Positions 56,684 to 64,000 of a stretch of 64,000 nucleotides of DNA are shown piece after piece; the stretch's first letter is position 1; every line of letters begins with the position of its first letter. The notes below the pieces were generated by a model. It worked only from the letters and a program-made list of their open reading frames with translations, did not search any database and was not told the origin of the DNA. The translations under genes and the position numbers were made by a program. Origin of the DNA: Lindgomyces ingoldianus (lineage: Eukaryota > Ascomycota > Dothideomycetes > Pleosporales > Lindgomycetaceae); contig NW_022985181.1 in assembly GCF_010093535.1 (NCBI RefSeq), positions 1,103,072 through 1,167,071 on the forward strand, written 5' to 3'.

Positions 56684-57170
56684 CGTGAGAATGAAGCCTA
56701 CTTCGGTTTCAACCCGGATAAGCCTGACATGGATAAGCCTGATTTCGCATTCGGAGCCCACCAAGACTGATTTCAACAGAGCACACCCTCAAATGCAGAT
56801 ACCTGCAATGCTGAAGACGAACCATCAACCTCAATCACAAACTCCTAGGAAGCCAACCCACCATCCGAGGAAGAAGCTGTCCCAAACACACCAAACACTA
56901 AGCTCGCTCCACCAAGAGGTTCGAGGTAACTCTTCCTCTTTCAATGCTACCATACGACCTTTCACTCACGTATATTGACAAATTTCCTCTCCCACAAAAT
57001 ATCGCCACCATCGCTGCATCACTTACTCTCACCACTCTTGCAGCCGCACCTTTATGTTCAAGAAAGATCTAAATCGACATGTTGAAACTCGTCAGCACCA
57101 ACAAGGTCCTCGGAGCTATCGCATCATGTGTGAAGTGCCGTTCTACAAGCGGACAATGGTTTTATGAGAC
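56684..57170 (+). pseudogene. Decayed C2H2 zinc-finger-like gene remnant
   Basis: From about 56684 the plus frame reads RENEAYFGFNPDKPDMDKPD and continues acidic and Ser/Pro-rich (NAEDEPSTSITNS, then EANPPSEEEAVPNTPNTKLA). It is broken by TGA, TAG and TAA at likely Arg/Gln positions. After a frame change, 57045-57165 reads CSRTFMFKKDLNRHVETRQH and then CEVPFYKRTMVL before a stop. This resembles paired fungal C2H2 fingers (F-x-KKDLxRH and CEVPFYKRTDxLxRH), but the second finger has lost its His residues. The pattern fits a RIP-like inactivated transcription factor-type gene. Similarity rests on short motifs only. Confidence 0.4.
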
Positions 57171-59101
57171 GCGGCCACTACGTTCGGCATGTGAGGAGTA
57201 TGCATCTGGGGCTGGAGATGGAGGAGGCATCTGCTTGATTATATTTAGAGGAGCCGATTTGTTTGGAGGTTGTTTCGAAATATGGATTTGCTTGAGGAAT
57301 CGTGGGTATTGTGCCACTCAAGGCGTACTTCGGAATTGTGTTGGGAGTTTGGCGCGGACTGGCTTTGTATGAGGTTAATGGACCTCCTGCTATTAAAGTT
57401 TTACGAAAAGTTGCATGGGTTCCATGCTGCTAAGTGTTTAAGGGGACGAAAAGTGCATACATTTAGTGCGTGCTTTAGCGTTCAAGGAGAGTGCTCGAAG
57501 GACGAGAACACATCGCAACAATTGAAAGCATGGGTGGGAGATGCTCAGTTATTTTCTTTATCTGACGGAAGACTTACGGAATTTTGTTCAGAGGAGTGAT
57601 CAGTCACTATGAACTAGTATCGCTCTAACACCCATCAGCTAGGTTCTGAAAAGGTATGGAGGAAGCTGCAGGTCATGAGCAAGCACTTCCTGCTGACCTG
57701 CATCTGCATCTGCATCTTGACAAATCTATGAGCCAAGCGCTTCGGTATCCTGCATGTAAGTTTGCTAATCGACCATATGTACCCATCAGGCTACGTGCGA
57801 GATATCATATCCAACCCCTCAACATAGACGCCCGTATTGGTTACAACATCCCTGATCTACGTCTAGCAGAAGCTAATACGATTTGAACAATGATTTCTTC
57901 AGTGGAATAAAGCAAGAGTGTTTGTAGAGGAAACTCACAGTATTCCTCGATGAAAATCCCATATAGCTACGGGAAACCCAGGCATTGAAACAGACAAACA
58001 TTATCCTTGCACTCTTAGCACTCGGCGCAGTCGTATCCTTCCCATTGGTCTTCGGGGTAGGAGGAAGAGGAAGGCAAGTCGGAATCGGGAATGGGTGTTG
58101 CAAGTGCAGAGAGAGCACAGGTGGCGAGGAGAGGAATGAGTATGAGATTGAGTTGTATATTCTGAAAGGCTGGGGGGAACGCGTCATGGGATGTCTTTTC
58201 TTTGGAATTTTGGAGTGAGTAGAAACAGAAAGATATTTATCAGTGTCGCGCTTCTAGCAGGAGAGTCACCATTCATTAAGAGAACTGATCCCCCTTCGTT
58301 TAACGATGTCACTCTTACACCTACTACTCAATTCTAGATTCTAACAAGTCCGTGAATCAAGCACTTTGTATTCAGTACCTGGTACCCAAGAGATGGATCG
58401 TGCATGTGCACTCTGGCCGCTTATCGATAAGCAGGGGAGTCGCGTCGTAAGCGGAGTGGGGTTAGACAAACTCGGGAACGTGCTGAAGGCTCATCAGGAG
58501 ATTCAATATATACCCGAAAGATTGTTTGAGGCGGAGGGAGTGCGGGTTTCGGCTGCCGGTCCTCGGTAGATTGCACCATGCATGGGAATTTGTGATCAGG
58601 TGGTTGCTGATAGCGTACCCCGCGAAGGCTGCTGATTGGTATTGTGGAGCTAGGGCGGGGATACGAGGCGGCAAAGGGAGTTCACGAGTGTTAACATCAG
58701 TCCCACAACTATCAACTTTGGAAGCTCGTCTGAGTACCTCCTGCCCTTCGAGCATCAGCTTTGAAATTGCTTCCTAGTTCCATCTTCCCTAATTCTCTCC
58801 TGAGCGCTGCCCTCGACTGTGACGCGGATGCAGGCTTCGGTGCTCTCGGCGAAGAACTACTCCACCCGGAGCACCACTGAGCGCCCGTGACTCTTCTTGA
58901 CCTGCCTCTCTTCCTGTCCTCAAACCCACGACACTATTCACCCTCAAATCTCCCTTATTTCCCTGTTGATGTAACACCCGTTCCTTCCAGACCGGCGATC
59001 GACCGTGTCAACTCTCGCGTCGTCCAACCTTCCTCTGTCGACATCAACTGGGAGAACAGGGTCCACAACGATTTCAACATCAAATCGCACTCACAGTCGC
59101 A
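57171..59101. other. Gene-free region before the large Ser/Thr-rich gene
   Basis: Only frames of 60-110 codons with no domains. A CTGCAT triplication occurs near 57,699. The last few hundred bases should hold the 5' leader and promoter of the 59102 gene. A 148-codon frame at 58887-59333 runs into that gene in another frame and is a shadow. Confidence 0.45.
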
Positions 59102-62100
59102 ATGGGCTGGTGGCGTCGCAATCCCTCTCTCTGGTACCGCTCCCCCCTGCACCGCTACGTTCGTCGCTCCCTCCTCGACAACGAGGCTGCGCTCCGGAGC
59201 CGCTGCTTCTCTAAGGCGCCACCTCAACCCACCCAGCACAAGGACGACGATGAAGGCGGAAAGCGTCCCCCAGGAATATCGGGTCTCGAGTGGGTCCAGC
59301 TTCAGCACTACCGGCGCTGGAAGCAACGGTTGAACGAGGATCCGTACCATGTCTTGTTCGGAGCGAGCAATGACATGCTCAAGGGGAAGGGACTAAAGAA
59401 CTGGGAGTGGATGTACAAGGTCTTTCCGAAATGGATGGTGAAGGATATGGACTTCCCGGAGTGGTCCGGACGGGAGAAACGGACGGAGGCCCAAAATAAC
59501 GGTAAGCCTCGCGGAGAGTACGTCGCAATTGATAATCTTCTTAATGACCTTGCCACAGGATCTTTGGGGAAGACCGCTGGCAATTCTCCCTATCCTTCCC
59601 CGCCATCGTACACCAGCATGAACGCAGCTTCCGATGCGACATACCCGAGGAAGGTCAACATCGATAGCGGGGATCAATCAAAGTCGCGGAACCCTAGCTG
59701 GAAGGCACGGGAAGCTACTTTCAAGACTACCCGTATTGACCGATCCGGAGAATCATCAGGTGTAGCATCTCCTTCAGACCCTCGGCGACCACAGGAACGA
59801 AGCGAGCCATATCGCAAGGACGACGCCCAGAATTCTGAGTGGGTGTATGGCAAGACGGCTGGTTGGAGGGTTGGAGCGTCTACTCCTAAAGAAGCCACTC
59901 CTTTGAATGACACATCTCGAGTCTCCAAAACGGCAACCCGGCCAAGTTCTATTAGCGAGAACGACACCGCATCTAGGGAAGAGGCATCGACTCGAGAGGC
60001 GGCATTCATCAAGGAATTTCTTGCAGACTCACCTGGCCCTCCCAAGACTGTCTTAGGATTGGAGAACAAGACCAAGGATTGGAGAGAAACAGTCCTAGAA
60101 CGACGCACATCACCCGGATATGCCCCGAAGCCTAGGAAGGCTGAATCAGCTTCGACTGACACACCTAAACACACCCAGGACGATGGAATCAGCAGTCAAC
60201 CTCCTGAGCTCAAGTCTCTGTCGACAAGTGAACCACCAGGGCATCGATTTTGGCCGGCTATGTCAAATCGTGGACAGTCTCCTACCGAGGACCTATCCCC
60301 AATTCCTTCTTCTCAATCTCCAGGGAATGGCAGTGAAATGGAAGCCCACCGCCCGATCCTAAAGGCAGAGGTCGCATTTCCAGAAGACCCAGACCGAGTT
60401 ATTAAAGTTAGCCATAGGCATTCCGAGACTGGAGAGTGGACTCAGACTTCCATTCACGTTGACGATCATGATTATTCCCTTCCTTCTGTCCTACAAATTT
60501 TGAACAAGAAACCTATTTCCTCTGTAACCCCAGGTATGGAGAAAGCTATGAAAGAGCTTGGAAAGGAAGAGAAGCCCTTTAACGTGGATAGACCTGTTGA
60601 TCTGAAGAACTTGTCCGAAGCTGCGAGGATTGAGTGGGCTACGAGGAGATGGAATGAAAAGAAGGTAAGAGAGCTTGTAGGAGAGAGTGAGAGCCCTTCT
60701 TTGAAATACGCCAAGCTTGCTGATGGCTCATTCGGCCCCATGCAGGGTGGGGAGACTCAAGTTCCGGCAGAGCATCAGCAAACGATGAAAGGTGATGAGG
60801 GCCTTGCCCACCATGGAAAGGCATCTCATAAAGGAGATGCAGAGGAGACCACATCTCCCGCTGGTTCTAGATGTACCTCTGATGTGCTTAGCCAGCTTCC
60901 CCAGGATGACATAGATTTCCTTTGTGCAAGCGACATCCGAGCATCGATGGGAGTAAAAAAGAGTAACAAAGGAACTGCACATGAACAGACCACGACCAGA
61001 CGGAAGCTCGAAGAGGAATTCAAGGGTACGCATAAAAAAGAGTCGGTCATCAATCCCTTGCCTGAGGCTAAGATGCTGAATGATCAGTATGCGCGACGGG
61101 TAGAACGAGAACTGAAGGAGAAAGAGAAGGTCGTCGTCCCGGAGCCTGGTACTCACCCAACCACGGCCTCCACCTCAGAACCAGTGCTGGAAATGAGCTT
61201 GGACCGCATGACTAAATGGCTGCAAGCCGGGGGGGATGTCTTCACCAAGCATTTCTGGTCGGATCCTATTCAAGCGACGGAGTCGGATCGAAATAATAGG
61301 ACTACTGCGCCTGACCCTCTTTTAGCAGCCATTGGTGCCGGATTGCAGAAGGGTCGCAATGCCATCCAAGGTGTCAAAAACGAGTTGGAGGTTGATCTAC
61401 CCTGCAGTATCCCCTTGCTGAAGAGACTTGCAGCCAACGAAAGAGATGTCTTCGCCATTCTTGATCACTTGTTCCGACATCAGCTGAATTCGTCTGCACG
61501 GCCTTCTACAATACTATCGAGTGAAAGACTTCAAGCTAGAATCCAGAGGCTTCGACAGGACTTGGTGATGACGGAGAACGAGTGCGAGGATGCTCTTCGC
61601 ATCCTGAAGACCTCCAAGCCTCCCACCATGACCTCGGCTGCCATGACCGAGCGTCTGAACAGTGGTGCTGTTCTCTTGCAGAGAAATGCCAAGCTGACGC
61701 GGAGATTGATACTGGGGCTCCAAGAACGCCTAGAAAGCCTCCGAGAAGACCCCTCAGAGCCTTTATTCTGGGAAATCGGTCACCGCCTTCTTGCTTTGCA
61801 GGATACGCAGGTTTCCCTGGCGAACCTTGTTCAGCATTCCCTGCAGGTGTATTGTGTGGGCTCGAAGAACACGGATGAGGTGGCTCAAGTGTTGGCCGGA
61901 GGAGGTGGCCTCACGAATTCGAAGGACATCTGGGATATTTCTTCTACTTCTCGTTCAAGCGTTCTTGATGCCACCTTCAAACAGATGCCCGAGGAGGAGA
62001 TCCAATCCCAAAAAGCTGCTATGCGAGGTCTTTCTGAGGACGGTAGCTCGAGGGCTCCAAAGCCTCCCCGACAGACAACCTTCAATCAAGTCAGCCCGTT

Positions 62101-63334
62101 GGCACACAGTACGTTTAGACCTTTTGGCTCGCAATTGGAAAATCTAGGGAGGGAGGCCGATGCTGCCGCTGCTGAGGCAGATAGCGTTGGTGTGGAGGAC
62201 ACCTGGGCGAAGAAACAGCAGTTGCTAAAGGATCATGTTCTTGTTCACAAAGTCCGCAAAAGTTATGGGGATATGTATGGCCCCATCGCCGTAAGTCATC
62301 GGCAGGTTACAGGAGCTGAGGGGGCTCCTGGGGGTTTCACTGAGGGAGTGGAAAAATGGTGCCAAGACCAGCAGAAAGTCAACCCTGACAACGCTTCTGA
62401 GCCCACAACAGCAACAAGCTCCGACGTGACTGCGCAAAGCACTCCAGCTGAAGAAACTCTTTCTGCCTCGCTATCACAGAATCCTGCCGCCCCTTCAGCT
62501 GCCCTCCCGCCCACTCACGAACCACCGCATCAAGATGCAATTTCACCTGCTCAAGCAAAAGCTTCACCTCTTGTAGTGCCAGAGACCCCGCTGCAACGAC
62601 TTCCCACTAGTGATTCTCTAGATTCCGCACCTGCGCAAGACGAGAGTACGGTTCATCTTTCGGCCGCCGGCGATATTTCACCGCCTCCTGCGTACGCATC
62701 GGAGGACTTAGTAATGGGCTGTCCCCTTTCTAATTCAGAGACAGCCGCCGCAGCGCAAAAGAACTCCGGACCCTGCACCTGGAAAGTACTCTCGTACAAC
62801 GCGACCACGGACGACGTTTCGGTCATCTCGACCATTACGACCGACCACCCAGTTTCAACGGCCTCCATCTCCCTACCCGAAGCCCTCCAGCGCCTAGAGA
62901 AGCCAGTGAAGTTCCTCCCGCATTTGCCGCACGGCTTCGACATCGTCGCGATGAAGTCAGATTTGCTGGTCATCCGCGAATCCCATGAGCCGGGTACAGT
63001 GATTCAGGATGCGAAGGTGGTGACGGAGAAGGAGGCGAGAGACGAGGAGTGGTGCAGGATCAACCCTGTAGACGGCACAACTCGGCTTTCGCCGACGGGG
63101 TTTGTGGGTGTGGATGATGATTTGAGGGAGGAGGTGCGGAGGGAGATTGAGGAGGTGAGGAAGAAAAGGGATGAGAGGAGGTTGAGGGAGGGGAAGGGAG
63201 AATTGGGAAGGGGGAAGAAGGATAAGGGGGAGAGGAGAAGGAAGGGTGGGGCGGTGGCGGGGATAGTGAAGACGGGGATTTGGGCGGCCGCGGCCTGCTA
63301 CGTGGCTGGGGTTTTAGGGGAATTGTTTAGATAG
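59102..63334 (+). CDS. Very large Ser/Thr-rich protein, putative mitochondrial, C-terminal TM segment
   Basis: A 1,410-codon frame. The N-terminus MGWWRRNPSLWYRSPLHRYV and the following Arg/Ser-rich stretch (VRRSLLDNEAALRSRCFSKA) fit a mitochondrial presequence. Residues ~60-110 form a conserved-looking block (GLEWVQLQHYRRWKQRLNED, WEWMYKVFPKWMV). A long low-complexity Ser/Thr/Pro/Glu region follows, with a structured stretch near residues 760-950 (LDHLFRHQLNSS, then TENECEDALRILKTSKPP). Near the C-terminus are TWKVLSYNATTDDVSVISTI, FLPHLPHGFDIVAM, a highly charged run, and a final hydrophobic helix (GIVKTGIWAAAACYVAGVLG) ending ELFR. Fungal homologues are generally called serine-threonine rich protein, without known function. 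A perfect 57-nt in-frame intron candidate (59502-59558) would remove 19 residues. Confidence 0.78.
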   Translation: MGWWRRNPSLWYRSPLHRYVRRSLLDNEAALRSRCFSKAPPQPTQHKDDDEGGKRPPGISGLEWVQLQHYRRWKQRLNEDPYHVLFGASNDMLKGKGLKNWEWMYKVFPKWMVKDMDFPEWSGREKRTEAQNNGKPRGEYVAIDNLLNDLATGSLGKTAGNSPYPSPPSYTSMNAASDATYPRKVNIDSGDQSKSRNPSWKAREATFKTTRIDRSGESSGVASPSDPRRPQERSEPYRKDDAQNSEWVYGKTAGWRVGASTPKEATPLNDTSRVSKTATRPSSISENDTASREEASTREAAFIKEFLADSPGPPKTVLGLENKTKDWRETVLERRTSPGYAPKPRKAESASTDTPKHTQDDGISSQPPELKSLSTSEPPGHRFWPAMSNRGQSPTEDLSPIPSSQSPGNGSEMEAHRPILKAEVAFPEDPDRVIKVSHRHSETGEWTQTSIHVDDHDYSLPSVLQILNKKPISSVTPGMEKAMKELGKEEKPFNVDRPVDLKNLSEAARIEWATRRWNEKKVRELVGESESPSLKYAKLADGSFGPMQGGETQVPAEHQQTMKGDEGLAHHGKASHKGDAEETTSPAGSRCTSDVLSQLPQDDIDFLCASDIRASMGVKKSNKGTAHEQTTTRRKLEEEFKGTHKKESVINPLPEAKMLNDQYARRVERELKEKEKVVVPEPGTHPTTASTSEPVLEMSLDRMTKWLQAGGDVFTKHFWSDPIQATESDRNNRTTAPDPLLAAIGAGLQKGRNAIQGVKNELEVDLPCSIPLLKRLAANERDVFAILDHLFRHQLNSSARPSTILSSERLQARIQRLRQDLVMTENECEDALRILKTSKPPTMTSAAMTERLNSGAVLLQRNAKLTRRLILGLQERLESLREDPSEPLFWEIGHRLLALQDTQVSLANLVQHSLQVYCVGSKNTDEVAQVLAGGGGLTNSKDIWDISSTSRSSVLDATFKQMPEEEIQSQKAAMRGLSEDGSSRAPKPPRQTTFNQVSPLAHSTFRPFGSQLENLGREADAAAAEADSVGVEDTWAKKQQLLKDHVLVHKVRKSYGDMYGPIAVSHRQVTGAEGAPGGFTEGVEKWCQDQQKVNPDNASEPTTATSSDVTAQSTPAEETLSASLSQNPAAPSAALPPTHEPPHQDAISPAQAKASPLVVPETPLQRLPTSDSLDSAPAQDESTVHLSAAGDISPPPAYASEDLVMGCPLSNSETAAAAQKNSGPCTWKVLSYNATTDDVSVISTITTDHPVSTASISLPEALQRLEKPVKFLPHLPHGFDIVAMKSDLLVIRESHEPGTVIQDAKVVTEKEARDEEWCRINPVDGTTRLSPTGFVGVDDDLREEVRREIEEVRKKRDERRLREGKGELGRGKKDKGERRRKGGAVAGIVKTGIWAAAACYVAGVLGELFR

Positions 63335-63429
63335 CTGGTGTGGGGTTTTAGGGAAGGATTTAGGATGGCGTTTGGAGGTTTTGGTGGTGGGATTAAGGGG
63401 TCAGGGTGACCACTCTGTATGTATGTATA

Positions 63430-63900
63430 TGTAATGATACTTCTCTCACCTTGTCTAATATGTGCCTGCTCCTGTTTGTGCAGGATCATTAGAATAGGTA
63501 GGATGGTACGGGTATCTTGCTGCATGTAGGTTTCAAGCTAAGGGATTCTCCCTTTCTGTCTTTAGTTGCATATTATCTTGTTCCCCTTGCACGCACCTAC
63601 ACATGCATGTAATGCTTCCTTGTATGTCTTCAATCCTGCAATATCCTTCATGCTCAGCTTATAGAACAGTAGGCAAAGGTTAAGTCTCTTGCTACCTTAT
63701 TATTTAGAGCTAAGGTCTTTTTCATTATACGTAGATGTAATATATCTTTCTCTCCTTACATTTGTGCAACTGCTTCCTTGTATATCTACAACGTTGCAAC
63801 ATCCTTTCTGCTTGGTTGACACAGTAAGCATAAGCTAAGTTTCTTTTTATATATTCGGTTAGGGCTAAGGGGTTCTTTCTTATTAGCAGAGCTTGCTCTG
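63430..63900. repeat. Degenerate ~160-170 bp tandem repeats at right edge
   Basis: Similar segments recur. GCTTCCTTGTAT(G/A)TCT occurs at 63614 and 63772 (158 bp apart). GCTAAGG followed by a TTCTTTC/TCTTTTTC run occurs near 63537, 63709 and 63866 (172 and 157 bp apart). The repeats are pyrimidine-rich and diverged, and begin just after the 3' end of the large gene. They may continue past the window. Confidence 0.5.
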
Positions 63901-64000
63901 CTTATTATATTCGGGTTTGCAGAACGAAAAGTTGAGCAGAATCTCCTCTTTTGGACGCGCTAGTTAGTCAGAATTTCTTCGGATAAACCCCGGTAACGCT

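Overview
The window reads as nuclear DNA of a filamentous ascomycete (Pezizomycotina). Genes are intron-poor, with short introns (about 40-70 nt) that have GTAAGT/GTATGT donors and CTAAC/CTGAC-like branch sites. Gene content fits: ORC4, a peroxisomal multifunctional beta-oxidation enzyme, an Aspergillus-type SAM methyltransferase, a CE16 acetylesterase and small secreted proteins. An AT-rich island full of TpA and of stop codons that replace Gln/Arg codons is the usual footprint of repeat-induced point mutation (RIP). I cannot fix the class or species by reading alone.

Layout. 1-0.96 kb is gene-free. About 0.97-8.73 kb is a RIP-degraded transposon nest. It holds two Tc1/mariner (pogo/Fot1-type) elements, A (1350-3214) and C (5677-7525), and between them a foldback derivative B (3622-4721) built from two inverted left ends of A. 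Other AT-rich debris lies around them. 8.95-13.9 kb holds a signal-peptide/single-TM protein gene, a RIP-like pseudogene (about 10.85-12.68 kb) and a small secreted Pro/Thr/Gly-rich protein. 14.8-22.4 kb holds an MFS transporter, ORC4 (divergent from the transporter) and a CE16 esterase. 24.7-34.3 kb holds a LaeA-like methyltransferase, a GLYK/Tda10-type kinase and, divergent from it, the FOX2 enzyme with a C-terminal SKL. 34.3-42.7 kb is mostly gene-free, with one AP-1-like bZIP gene at 39.0-39.8 kb. 42.7-47.9 kb holds small secreted or membrane protein genes, a possible AT-hook protein and a U6 snRNA gene. 48.6-55.1 kb holds an iron-type alcohol dehydrogenase, a triosephosphate-isomerase-like protein and methylenetetrahydrofolate reductase. 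55-59 kb is largely non-coding with a decayed zinc-finger-like remnant. 59.1-63.3 kb is one very long Ser/Thr-rich protein with a C-terminal TM segment. The right edge carries degenerate ~160-170 bp tandem repeats.

How the genes relate. There is no evident biosynthetic gene cluster. The methyltransferase has no synthase, P450 or other tailoring gene beside it. FOX2 and the kinase share a 630-bp divergent promoter containing a CCTCGG (FarA/FarB-type) box. The iron-ADH and TIM-like genes are near neighbours and could act together in sugar-alcohol or triose metabolism, but that is inference. Two separate loci (8.95-10.05 and 46.88-47.90 kb) encode the same architecture: signal peptide, Ser/Thr/Pro linker, TM helix and cytoplasmic tail. 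The most unusual structures are the foldback transposon, the change of palindromic motif in the TIRs of otherwise similar transposons, a decayed gene next to the RIP island, and the U6 gene with a B-box-like motif directly after its terminator. Exon boundaries are my own reading from splice signals and frame, and may be off by a base.
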